Origin: Podospora bellae-mahoneyi | Lineage: Eukaryota; Ascomycota; Sordariomycetes; Sordariales; Podosporaceae | Length of the DNA stretch: 64,000 bases | Assembly: GCF_035222275.1 (NCBI RefSeq) | Contig: NC_085884.1 | Location: 2,418,001 to 2,482,000, forward strand | Reading direction: 5' to 3' | Shown: positions 10,085 to 20,399 of the stretch, piece after piece | How the letters are laid out: every line of letters starts with the position of its first letter | Numbering within the stretch: the stretch's first letter is position 1 | Made by a program: the position numbers and the translations under genes | Notes under the pieces: model-generated | Seen by the model: the letters and a program-made list of their open reading frames with translations, nothing else | What the model was told of the DNA's origin: nothing | The model's database searches: none

Positions 10085-12114
10085 TTAATCATCAAGGGGG
10101 TCGAACTCATAGTCAAAGTTCTTTTCAATGAAAGCCACCCTCTCCAACAAATCCCTGCGCGAAGTCCGAGAGACAACCGAGAAGAAGGCAATCCACCAGA
10201 GCGAGGCCGCATCCGGACCCTCGAGGACATCACCCCCCTTCTTGCGCGTGTAGTAGTCCACCACATTCTCCCGAACATCAGGATGTTTCTCCAGAAACTC
10301 TTTGGCAGCGTCAGCTGACCTCATGATGCCTCTGCGCGTCTGCTGAATGATCATAACCGAGAGGTGGAACTGCGGGCCGTTGCGGAACGGGTGCGACAGC
10401 GCGCGGAAGCGAGCCTCCTCTGCATCACCAAGCGCGAGCAACATGCGGAGCGCATAGTAGTCGACGCCATGCGTCAGCTGCACCGCTACCGACTCGAGGT
10501 ATCCCGGTGGTCGGGCGTTGACCTCATGGAGGTACACTTCCGGGACTGTGGCTCCGTCTGTACTATTTTGGTTGTTTGCCGGAACCAAGTCGAGGATCCC
10601 GTTTCCAACGTCTTGGTATTTGACGCTCGAATTCCGCACCCGGGCCTCGCAGTGGAAGACACCGGATTTGAATCCCTGCCTGACAAGCGTTGCTCTGAGT
10701 TGGTCTTGGAGAGCCTCCAGTTCGTGTTTGGGGAGGGCAGAGGGGAGGACATTTTGCGTCTCTTGGAAGTTTTCCCTCAAGCCGGCATTGGCAGAGTCTG
10801 CCGGGCTGGGGAAGTCATCGTTGATATCGGCAAAGACGATATCCCCTTTGAGCATGACAAAGTTGGCGTCTACTTCTGGCCCGGCGACGTATGGTTCTAC
10901 CACCACGGCTGTGCTTGGTTTTGGGGAGTCGGCGTGTCTGTCTGATGCTTTTTTGACTGCAACCCTCAACTCATCCACATTCTTGACCTTGGTCACGCAA
11001 TCTGAACTCCATCCGATAACGGGCTTGACCACCATTGGGAATTTCAGTTCCACGTTTTGGGCCAACACCCCCTCGAGATCATCTTTATGCCTCAAGACAA
11101 AACTCTCCTCTGCTCCTACCGTCTCGAGGAGTCTTGTCCGGCCTTTATCAGCGGCGATTTTATATGCCTCGGGGGACTCAGTCGGCAGACCCAAAATCTC
11201 GCACGCCTTGGCTACTCCGGCGAGGCGGACGTCGCTGATGGTGACGATGCCGTTGATTGGTTTGGGGTATCCCTTCACGGCATCCACAATGCGTTGAGGA
11301 AAATCCTCATTGGGAGCGACGTCTGCCTCGATGAAGTCCTCTCTTAGATGTGCCCACGGCGAAGTCGGATCTTGCAACCAATGACCTTTTTCGTCAATGA
11401 TGACGAGGGAGATACCTAACGCTTGAGCGGCGTTTAGAGCTCGCTCGATGCAGTCGATATCTTCGCGGCCTTGGACCCAGGCGATTCTTTTTCGGGTGGA
11501 GGGTGAGGGGAGGAGGAAGGGCAATCCCAATCTGTTGTTTGTCTCTTTGTTGAGGACCGTGGGGCTGTAGTCATTGGACAGTACAAGGGCTCCGAGAGAA
11601 GAAGAGAGGATTTGGGGGAGGTTGCTGGGGGTGAGGGATTGGGAAGTGATGGGTGTGACGTGCTGAAGTGGGGTGAGGAAGGTGTGGGCGGAGAGGAGGC
11701 CGGGGAGGCACTCGAAGCGGAGGGGGATGAGGTCTGAGCGGGTGATGTAGCCGGGGGTGGAGGTGAAGAGGAAGCGGATGGTGAGAAGGGGAGTGGGGGG
11801 TGAGAGGGTTTGCTGGAGGAGAGTCTTCCAGGGAGATGTGTCTTGCTGGAGGTTGATTTGGATGGGGGTTGATGGTTGAGCTTCTGCGGAGCGTGTGAAG
11901 GTGAGGTCCAAGGCCCAGGTTTCTGGGATGGTGTTGTTGGTGGGTTTTTGGTTGGTGGTGAGATTGGTGCAAAGGGAAATCGTTGCTGGACGGGAGAGTA
12001 AGCATTGGTACATCGGTAATGAAGGGTGAGGTTAGAGGGTGGGTAAGTACCGTGTACTGTTCTTTCTGGGGAGAGGGTGATCGAGGCATAGCCCCAAGGA
12101 TTGGCGGACGTCAT
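10085..12114 (-). CDS. ATP-grasp carboxylate-amine ligase-like enzyme
   Basis: Two exons (12051-12114 and 10085-11985), 654 residues starting MTSANPWGYASITLSPERTV. The open frame upstream of this ATG lacks an ATG, so a mitochondrial extension is not supported. The central region has the ATP-grasp order: FPMVVKPVIGWSSDCVTKV (ATP-binding lysine and loop), VVVEPYVAGPEVDANFVM (hinge and metal-side strand), and near the C-terminus VYLHEVNARPPGY, the Glu-Asn metal-binding motif. This family joins a carboxylate to an amine or thiol through an acyl-phosphate, as in L-amino-acid ligases, carnosine synthase and biotin carboxylase-like enzymes. Substrates cannot be read. It diverges from a PLP enzyme that could supply an unusual amino acid, making an amino-acid ligase the most attractive reading. 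Confidence is high for the fold and low for the reaction. Confidence 0.85.
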
Positions 12115-13167
12115 GTTGAGCGTAGGAACCTCGGTGCTAAGGTAGGTGGTAGGCCTGTGTTGATGGTATTGATGCCGTGAAACAGGGCAATTCTGCAGGC
12201 CGGTTTTAATAGGCCGTGAAAGTCTGGGGAAAATATGTCGCACTGCAGACGATGATTCGGAGGAAGTCAGCCGGGCCCGGGAAAGGTATGGTATGTTGAG
12301 TGGTGTTTAGATGAGGGTTGGACAAGACCGAGGGGAAAGTCTTGTCTTAGGTAAGTCAAATGAAACGGGAGTGGGTAGGGGAGAAGTTCCAGGTAGGCGG
12401 GAAAGCGTGGGAGGATGTAAACGAATTGTGATGGTTTTATGCAAGTTGTATCATGCAGAATAATACTGACAGCGGGCTGGATGTGAAATATGGGGGTTTT
12501 GTGATGTTGACAGGTGTCCATTTGGGGGTTGGTACATGGTAGGTACCTACATGAAAGGGAATTCCCACAGCGAGTGGTAAGCACACCTGCGCGGTTGCTG
12601 CTCCACGCTTCTCTTTGAATGAGACTGGGGGTGTGGGTGGCCCCGCTGATCACCTGTGTTTCGGTGACATTGCACTGGGGAAGGTCGACAAGGTGCGCAG
12701 GATGTTCGGCATGCTGTTCAATGGCGACATTACACCGCGGCCGGGGATCAATCATGTTTACCAAGGTGCGCAAGATCAGAGCAAGTTTGCGGGAGTAACA
12801 TGTTTGGTTCCCCGGCAGGGGAATTTGGGGTAGGTACCTTGCGGGATGGGTGGTAGGAACCTTGGTAGGTAGGACGTGGGTGATCACCTTGCCGAGAGGG
12901 AGAGACAAGGGGGTAAGACTTGCCCAGAGGGTGATGTTCCGGCGTGATGGGAACCCATGTGTCAAGTGCTGGGAATGGTGTGTGGGTAGGAAGTAGACAG
13001 GCCATGTTCCGGGTAGCTTGGTGACGGGAGAGGGAGGGGAATTTATTTACATCTGTGAGGTGCTCAAAGTTGGGTAGTTCACCTTTGCTCACCTTGCTTT
13101 CCAGACCCTGAACACTATCACTATCGTTTGGATTCCATTTTGTACTTTTCCCTAACAAGCCTTCAAC
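12115..13167. promoter_or_regulatory. Bidirectional promoter region between ATP-grasp and PLP-rhodanese genes
   Basis: About 1.05 kb without a supported gene between two diverging starts. It contains AGAGCAAGTT at 12779-12788, one mismatch from the 10-mer in the three upstream promoters, and TTTGCTCACC at 13085. Minus-strand open frames here (12267-12965, 12748-13158) lack splice logic and family resemblance and are treated as chance. Confidence 0.4.
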
Positions 13168-15137
13168 ATGGCATACACAAACCCCAACCCCCTAAACGTC
13201 TTCTCCGGCCCGGACTCGTTGTCTCATTACTTCGACCCCGAGCAAAACCCGCCGTTGCCACTAGTCGAGTTACCTGCCGCGTTGAACCCCTTCCGCAAGG
13301 ATGGCGTGAGGATTTATGCAAAGATGTTGACAGCGCTGCCGGCGCAGAATGTCAAGTCTCTTCCTGGTTTGTTTACCCTGTTCTCGCATCCTTGATAGGT
13401 AGTATTCCCACTGACGTGTGTTGTTTGGGACAGCCCTAGAAATGCTCAAAACCTCACCCAAAGCCCCCACCGCCAAACGGATTGTTGAAGCGAGTTCAGG
13501 GAGCACGGTGCTCAGCATGGGGGTTATTGGGCGGGCGTTGTGGGGTCATGAGGGGGTTGAGGCTTGGGTGACGAATAAGAAGACGAGGGAGAGCTTGAGG
13601 GTTTTGAGGTTCTTTGGGGTGGGGATGTAAGTTTTCCTTCTTGAGGGTGCCCGTGGTGGTTTTGGGGAGGAAACTGACAAGAGGGAATAGATCGTTGTAT
13701 GGAGGGTTGGCACAACAGGAGCCGTCAGACCCCAAAGGGATTATGGCGAGATTGAGGAGGAAGGCGAGGGAACAGGAGGAGGTGTGTTATTTGGGGCAGT
13801 ATGATAATGATGCTGTGAGTCAAGGTCTTTGCTTTGGTTGAGTTTGGGCAGGACTGACAATGAGACAGAACTGGCAATCGCACTACAACCACACCGCCCC
13901 TCAGCTTGCGCTGCAACTCCCCTCTTTGTCGGTGCTCTGCTCTACTATTGGGACAGGGGGCTGCATCACCGGCACAGGGCGATATCTCAAATCTCGTTTG
14001 TCGTCTGATATCAAAGTTGTTGGTGTTTGCAACGTCTTTGGAGACCCAACACCAGGGCCGAGACATTTCCCTGGGTTTGAGTCAAGCCCTTTTCCGTGGA
14101 GGGAGACGATTGACGAGTTTGTTAGTGTCAAGTCGGAAGATTCCTTCAGGATGAGTATGAGGCTGAGTAGATACGGGATTATCTGCGGGCCGTCATCAGG
14201 GGAGGCACTTCATGGACTACTGGAGTGGCTGACAGAAAATGGTACCGACGGATTGAAGAGGGAGGAAAATGGGGAGGTGAACTGTGTGTTTTTGTGTGCG
14301 GATTTGCCGTATCAGTATATGGAGTTGTATTATCAAAAGCTAGGCGAAAAGGAGTTTCCGGGGATCAGAAATCAGGTATGTATCACCCAGAAAAGGGAAG
14401 AGGAGTAATGACTGACAAGGGAACAGTGCTTGTTAGAGGTGGACCAAGACCCCTATGACGAAAGATGGTTCCTTGCGCCAGAGCAGACAGTCGACATGTT
14501 GGTTGGGGAGGGCGGTGAGAAGTATGATGGGGAGATGCTATGCATGGTGCCCTCTTCTTGCGCCTGCACAACGACGCGAACATCAAGAACATACAAGCAG
14601 CAACAGCAACCAATTGAGGGGATATTCGGGGACTGTTCACCAGGTGCGGTGTCAGATGTCTCGGAGTCTGCCTCGACGATATTCTCGACGGCATCACCAT
14701 CATCATCGGTGTACAGTGTCGCTACCACGACCAGTGTTGAGTCACAGCATTCTTCGATGGGGAAGGTCATCGATGTAAGGCCGAGAGCGGAGTTTGTCAA
14801 ATCCCATCTGAGAAATGCGGTGAATATTCCATTATCAGTGACAAAGGATGACTTTTATGGGGATCCGCAGGCTGTTTATGAGAGGTGGAAGGAAATGAAT
14901 GCCGCGTTCAAAGAGACTGGCGTGTTGGATCACCAAGAGGAAGATGATGACAGACAAACACTTGTCGTTTGTTTGGATGGGGACTCTGGAAAGATGGCGG
15001 CTTCTATGCTCAGAGGGGCCAGCAAGAAGGTTGGCAAGAAGAGAGAAGTCTTTTGTGTAGATGGGGGGTGGGGAGTGTTGGAAGCGTGGCTAAGAAGGAG
15101 GGGCTATGGTGATGATGTCTGGGATGGGGTAGATTAG
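13168..15137 (+). CDS. Fold-type II PLP enzyme (cysteine synthase-like) fused to a rhodanese domain
   Basis: Five exons (13168-13366, 13434-13626, 13691-13814, 13869-14375, 14427-15137) give 577 residues. Residues 1 to about 340 resemble cysteine synthase/cystathionine beta-synthase. The segment VRIYAKMLTALPAQNVKSLP places the Schiff-base lysine at about K63. EASSGST (85-91) replaces the usual TSGNTG substrate loop, STIGTGGCITGTG (about 197-209) is the phosphate-binding glycine loop, and GPSSG follows. A Ser/Thr/Gln-rich linker (about 380-450) leads to a rhodanese domain from about 453, VIDVRPRAEF, with a candidate persulfide cysteine at about C523 in VVCLDGDSGK. The first part would do beta-replacement on a serine- or cysteine-type substrate. 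The second would carry sulfane sulfur. The substrate is unknown. Similar fusions occur in other ascomycetes from family memory. Confidence 0.88.
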
Positions 15138-15461
15138 CGGGGGAGTACATAGGTAATCAGTCCTTGAGTGTAAGATATTTCTTGACGCCCATTAAATAGG
15201 TATCCCTTAAGGTCTATCAACTATCTTCGAGGGCCTGTTACTCATATTTTAAAGCCTTTCTTTCGAATTTCAGTCTCCACTATTCTGTCCACTGCGTGGG
15301 TGGTGTTTTTGAGCATGAGATCTATTTACCCTGAATGCTAACTTCTCTATAACAACGAAAGAAACAAGACATGCTATTCGACAGTATCCCCAACAAACCA
15401 AGCGACCAGCATGGTGGGCTAGGAAAAGACTAGGGTTGATGGGGATATTACACTCAAAGTC

Positions 15462-15929
15462 TCAGGTCCCAGTGAGCCACGGGCTGACGATAGGCTGTTT
15501 TTCTTCCTCTTCTAATATATGCTCATTAATGATTGTCGATTTTGAAAACAGATCAAACCTTCTGCTTGGGGTTCGATGCATTGGGTCATGATAGATGACG
15601 TCTAATTTACTTGTGTCGATTATCAAGCCTTCATAATGACAAAGAACTCGAACACAACCGGGCTTCTTCTTGCGTTCAAAGCCAGGCTTGTTAACTATAA
15701 GCGGAAAGCTGCAAAAGGGCTTATCAACAGTGAGGTCAGAGATGTTCTCAGCCTCATTCTTAAAGTCGTGGGGATAGAAATACTTGCAGTTGGGGGACCG
15801 AATACGCGTGTATTTGGTCATACTGCCAGGGGCATTGTCGAGCTGCAGTTGAACAATAGAACGCAGGATATATTTCGGGGGACTTTTAGTGCTAAGGCCT
15901 TCGGAGTGGTACCATAGCAACGTTAACAT
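15462..15929 (-). CDS. Hypothetical small protein
   Basis: A single open frame of about 155 residues from the first ATG (MLTLLWYHSEGLSTK). Its composition is mixed, with several Cys/His residues (CKYFYPHDF, CVRVLCHYEG) and a basic middle. I do not recognise a family. It might be one exon of a decayed gene. There is no neighbour-based clue beyond lying in an otherwise empty 2.4-kb tract. Confidence 0.25.
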   Translation of the reverse strand: MLTLLWYHSEGLSTKSPPKYILRSIVQLQLDNAPGSMTKYTRIRSPNCKYFYPHDFKNEAENISDLTVDKPFCSFPLIVNKPGFERKKKPGCVRVLCHYEGLIIDTSKLDVIYHDPMHRTPSRRFDLFSKSTIINEHILEEEEKQPIVSPWLTGT

Positions 15930-17543
15930 GATGCCACAAATCAATCCGGCGAAGCGATAATACTGCCCGCCTCTACGGAAATATCTGTAGTGATGGCCAT
16001 ATACTTACCACTGGGCCAAGTTGGGTGGAAGTTGTTGTTTCTGTTGACGTCGAATCTGGAGTAAGTCTACCGTCCGGAAGATGATTAGCAAATGGATGCA
16101 AGGACATGATGTGCTTTACAAAGCGGAGAATGTTAAGTATGCAATGCGATTGCGGTGAATGAGCAGATTACTATTGACCCAAAGCAGAACAACTGGTTTT
16201 CATATATAACGCTCGGTAGGTCTACTCATCTTCAAACTGTATTCTGGTAGCCGTTTCAGAATGAGGCCTTCAACTATATTGCCTCACGCCTTGTTCGTTC
16301 AACTTCACGAAGACGCCGTCAGGTATGTTCCAGCTTCGAATACAGACCCAACTGCCCCAGAGCCATCGGCTATGGGGTCTTTGTTGAAGCGACTTGACGT
16401 CTTATGTTCCGTGCCAAATCACAGGACACAAGAGCATTTGGTGCTTCAATGTTCTTCGAGCCTCGATTGAGCAAGGCGTATCATTGGGTGTAAATCTCAA
16501 TGATCGTAGATATAAGCAAACTTTCTCAGATATGACGACGATCAAGCTCCGTAACGACCACGGCTTATACTTCAGAATCGCCCAACTCGCTTCTAAGGGC
16601 ACCTTTGATTGAACATCAGACTTAGGCTCGTCCTGCAACAAGTTGTGGCCTGGGAATCATGAAGACAAAGCTGTGGCAATTCTGAGTTGTCACTTTAAGA
16701 GAACGTCAACAATGGATTCAGGGGTTAAGGGGTATGCACGGGCCAAGGGTGGTTCATGGCTGGTGTGTCTGTTGTTTTTGAACCATTGGTTTTGCTGAAG
16801 ATAGATCTGTGACGTGCAGGTACCACTGGTTTTTTATGACCAAGGTAAGGACATCAGAAGTGTAAAGCCGGGTGTTGGCAGATTAAGGTCTTGTCTGTCC
16901 AGCCCATCTAATTGTAGTTGAGCTCCTTCCCAAGTACCTATTTCCCCGTCTTTTTGTCCCTCACCCAACAATGTGGTAGAGAGCGGTATCATATTCTGAC
17001 AAAATGTCTTTGTGTATTTGTTGACAAGCTCTTTGTGACCAAGTCTCGGGTTTCCGCTAAGCCCTACTTTCAGCTTCGGCCTTAACCCTTGAATCAGGTG
17101 TGTTGCACCCGTAGAAGTTGCCTTCGCCTCGGTCCGCGGCGGCCAACAACGGTTTCCCGCTCGAGTGTGCTCATACCAATGAGCTCCTTCCATCGGCTTT
17201 TTACAATGATTCCAGCGATACGGCCGATATGTGGCTCAGCTTATTTTACGGTTGCCGCTGTTAACCCTAAAAGCTCCACTTCGCTACTTCCTCCCCGCCC
17301 GGCCCAGCTTTTGCAGCGGCCCCCACCATGCTCCCGATCGCTGCATTCCCGCTCCAGACAGATAATCGATACAAGAGCCACCGATCAACGTGAGAAAGCA
17401 CTCAAATACTTTCGCTCAAGGATTTTCTTCTCAGAATTTCCCTTCGAGTAATTCAAGACAGCTCTAATTACACCTCAATGCCTACACTCAGTCGCTGATT
17501 CGCTCACTCATTGTCAACAAATTCTCACAACCTCACCACACCA
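15930..17543. other. Gene-poor tract
   Basis: Short open frames at 16261-16641 on both strands lack family resemblance or intron logic. The last few hundred bases should hold the promoter of the downstream Rossmann-fold gene. Nothing else is supported. Confidence 0.4.
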
Positions 17544-18485
17544 ATGGAACAGCTCACCGTCCTCATCCTTGGCGCAGGCTGGACATCCACCTTCCTTATC
17601 CCCCGCCTCACCACCTCCTCCATCCCCTTCGCCGCCACCACCACAACCGGCCGAACCGTCTCGGGCGTCCCGACAATCCGCTTCAAGTTCGACCCAGCCA
17701 ACACACCAGAAGAGGAGCTCCGCTCCGCGATTGCCGCCCTCCCAGCAGCGAAATACGTCCTGATCACTTTCCCCCTCACCGGCAATGGCCCCTCCAAGAA
17801 ATTGATCGAGATGTACAATTCCGCACATCAATCCCACTCTTCCTCCGCCTCTCAAAAAGCCCGGTTCATCCAGCTTGGCTCAACGGGTATTTGGGGTGCG
17901 GGTCGCACTACTGCTGCGGCGGATAAGGAGAGGGTGGAGAGGGAGTTGGCGGAGAAGAAGGGAGGTGATCCCTGGGTGAATCGGCATTCCCCCATTAATG
18001 AGGCCAACCCCAGGGTGATCGCTGAGAAGGAGCTTCTTGAATTGGGAGGGTGCGTGCTCAACTTGAGTGGGCTGTGGGGAGGGAAGAGGAAGCCAGTTAA
18101 TTGGATTGGGAGAGTGGCTGCTACCAAGGAGGCGATCAAGTGGAAGACAAGCCTGCATATGATTCATGGGGAGGATATTGCCCGGGCGGTGGTCAAGATT
18201 GTCACTAATGAGGAGGACAAGTGGGATAATGGAGGGGGTAAGGGGGAGAGGTGGATGTTGACTGATGGCTTTGTTTATGATTGGTGGGCGCTGTTGGCAG
18301 GGTGGGCAGAGGGAGAGGGTGGTGAGGTGAGGGAGCAGGGGAGGTGGGTGAGGGAGTTGATGGAAGAGGAGGGAGTGAGGGCGCTGCCGAGGGGGATGGA
18401 AATGCTGGGGAGGTGTTATGACTCGAGGGAGTTTTGGAGGGTTTGGGGGTTGGTGCCGCTTAGAGCGGGGGTGTTGAATGAGTGA
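17544..18485 (+). CDS. Rossmann-fold NAD(P)-dependent epimerase/dehydratase-like protein
   Basis: A single exon of 313 residues; the first true ATG gives MEQLTVLILGAGWTSTFLIP. The GAGWTSTFL stretch at residues 9-17 is the dinucleotide-binding glycine loop, followed by a short beta-strand and the TTTTGRTV region. FIQLGSTGIWG, a PWVNRHSPINEANPR segment and the late HGEDIARAVVKIV resemble the extended-SDR group (YeeZ-like). A classical YxxxK is not obvious. The substrate is unknown. The gene shows a strong compositional switch: C-rich in the first third, G-rich (GGGAGG-type) in the last half. It stands alone, with tRNA-Gly downstream. Confidence 0.8.
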   Translation: MEQLTVLILGAGWTSTFLIPRLTTSSIPFAATTTTGRTVSGVPTIRFKFDPANTPEEELRSAIAALPAAKYVLITFPLTGNGPSKKLIEMYNSAHQSHSSSASQKARFIQLGSTGIWGAGRTTAAADKERVERELAEKKGGDPWVNRHSPINEANPRVIAEKELLELGGCVLNLSGLWGGKRKPVNWIGRVAATKEAIKWKTSLHMIHGEDIARAVVKIVTNEEDKWDNGGGKGERWMLTDGFVYDWWALLAGWAEGEGGEVREQGRWVRELMEEEGVRALPRGMEMLGRCYDSREFWRVWGLVPLRAGVLNE

Positions 18486-18728
18486 GAAGGTCGAAATGAA
18501 GGGGTGGAAGGTATGTTTGGTGTAACGATGAGCATGCGAGGCTGTTGTTGTATCATTGACTATGGGGAAAAGGTAGCGGTTGAGGGTTGTGGTGGTGCGA
18601 CTTTGTCTTGGAGGACTGTAGCTACCTCATGGCGAATTCTGATGGGCGAATAATAGTTTATTAGCAAGAAAAAAATTCAATTATCGCCTGAGAAGAAGGC
18701 TATGTTTTGATAGATCCAGCAAAACGCA

Positions 18729-18799
18729 TGCATCAGCCGTGAATCGAACACGGGGCCCATCGATGGCAACGATGGATTTTACCACTAAACCACTGATGC
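18729..18799 (-). tRNA. tRNA-Gly (anticodon GCC)
   Basis: A 71-nt minus-strand cloverleaf. The 7-bp acceptor stem GCATCAG/CTGATGC has discriminator A. The D-arm contains the A-box TGGTTTAGTGG. The anticodon loop TTGCCAT lies between CATCG and CGATG stems, and the T-arm carries GTTCGATTC. There is no intron. Confidence 0.97.
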
Positions 18800-19537
18800 T
18801 GTTTGATGATTGGATGCTGGTTAGCCCAGAAATTGACTTCATCACAGGACTGGCGAATCAGATGGTACGAGCATCGTAACTTAACATAGAACTAGAATAG
18901 GTTGAAGAGTTTTAGAAGGACAAAGCAAGTTGGTCCCCTGCCTCTGTTCCACTGTTTTGTCCTTGTGCACGGACCATGACATGCCCCTGAGCCCCTGACT
19001 CTGAGCCTCCTGGCTACCAGAACCCCTGAACCTATCTACTGTTGAGGGTTGAGAAAGCCGACAGGTCATTCTTCTGGATGTTCTTCGAACTGTAAAGTAT
19101 TATGCCGCGCCCTTCTTGGAAGTAGCTCGAGCTCGGTTTCGAATTCGGCATTCAGTTGCATTGCTAGCTTTGCTGGTTGTTGATTGGGGTTTGTGTAGGA
19201 ACAATGCTTTTGTGTTTTGAATAGGGAATTGGAGAGAGCGCCTGACACCCATATGGTTTTGTCTGGAAGACTCTTTCTGAACCATGTGGTTAGTGCGCTA
19301 GGGGTTTACATGTCTGGCATGTTGTAGCTCATGTGGGAAAGGCGCCATGACAAGACCATGTGAGTGGAGCTGCCTGAAGGGGACGAGAGTATATAATGAA
19401 GTGAAAAGTTCTACTCCAAAACCAGTCGCACAAATCAATCTCTGTAGCATATCTAACCTGTACCGCCACCGGGTTTTGCTGCGGCCAGCCGATTCTTATT
19501 CAGCTGTCTCGAGACATCTTTAAATATTATTTACAGG
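18800..19537. other. Intergenic, start of the accessory island
   Basis: No gene is supported. Small minus-strand frames at 18881-19285 have no family resemblance. TATATAATG near 19391 may serve the downstream plus-strand gene. Confidence 0.35.
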
Positions 19538-20212
19538 ATGGACAGCACCAACGACAACCTCGCTGGCGAGGGCCCAACTCCCGTCAATAATTTCCTGGCA
19601 TTTGACTCAACAAGAACTTATGCTATCGTAGCCAACAGCTTTGATGAGTATAAGTGGCCAATTGGTTGTATCTGGCTGCATGGGCCTGAGTTAATGCAAA
19701 AGACTCAATGGTGTGAGCTCATTGACATTGGACAAGTGGTAAAAAGTCGCCCACGTAATGCTCTCGACATACTTTCTAACTCTTCTGTTTAGTACCACTG
19801 TCCGCACCTTGCTGACCATTCCCTATACTTGCACATCCCGGCCACGATTGTTCAAGACCAGCTCCGCGTTGCCCCCTCCGAGTCTACCCATATTACAGAG
19901 GGATCCCCAGGATATATTCCCTATCCCCATCTCTTCAGGAACTTTGAGCACTTTGCCAACTCGCAAACCTCAACTGATGGGCCTAGATATATCCACCCTT
20001 TCATTCATCCACTTGGCTTTTCCAACAACGGAAGACCGGGTATGGTTCGGCTGCTGTATCATCGTCCCCGTTCTGATAGACGTGTTTGCGATGTGCTTTA
20101 CCATCCGCCACAAACGGTCGTTTTTGCTCAGGCAGACTTGATCAGCGGGGATGTCTTGAATCACAAGGAGCAGTGGAATCTTGTGAGGCGGTGGTCTAAT
20201 ATGCGTAGATGA
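19538..20212 (+). CDS. Unknown two-exon protein
   Basis: Model: exon 1 at 19538-19735 (start MDSTNDNLAGEGPTPVNNFL) and exon 2 at 19793-20212, 205 residues. The intron keeps phase but uses a weak donor, GTGGTA, with a CTAAC branch site and a TTTAG acceptor; the stronger GTAATG donor 19 nt later breaks the frame. The product has no signal peptide or membrane helix. It carries acidic and aromatic clusters (ANSFDEYKWPIGCIWLHGPE) and a His/Pro/Tyr-rich C-terminal half. I recognise no domain. It sits directly upstream of the RHS fossil on the same strand, but no link is shown. Confidence 0.45.
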
Positions 20213-20399
20213 GTGTGTATGTAAGCAGTGTTTTGTTGAGTGGCATTGCCTAGGTAATTAGTCTTGTTCTATGTATAGATGATTGGCTTGGGTGTATCCA
20301 CGTGGCCGGAATACGGCCGCGTGCCTTGTGTTTTCTTGTTGGCTATTCGTGACAATGAGTACGCAAGGTAGATAAAGAGAATCGAAACAGCCCTCAACC

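Noticed and set aside
12115-12243. Mitochondrial-type N-terminal extension of the ATP-grasp enzyme
   Set aside because: The extension opens at GTG with no ATG; the first ATG at 12114 gives a normal start.
13418-14154. Several overlapping frames suggesting two small genes at 13.4-14.1 kb
   Set aside because: All are explained by exons and shadows of the five-exon PLP-rhodanese gene.
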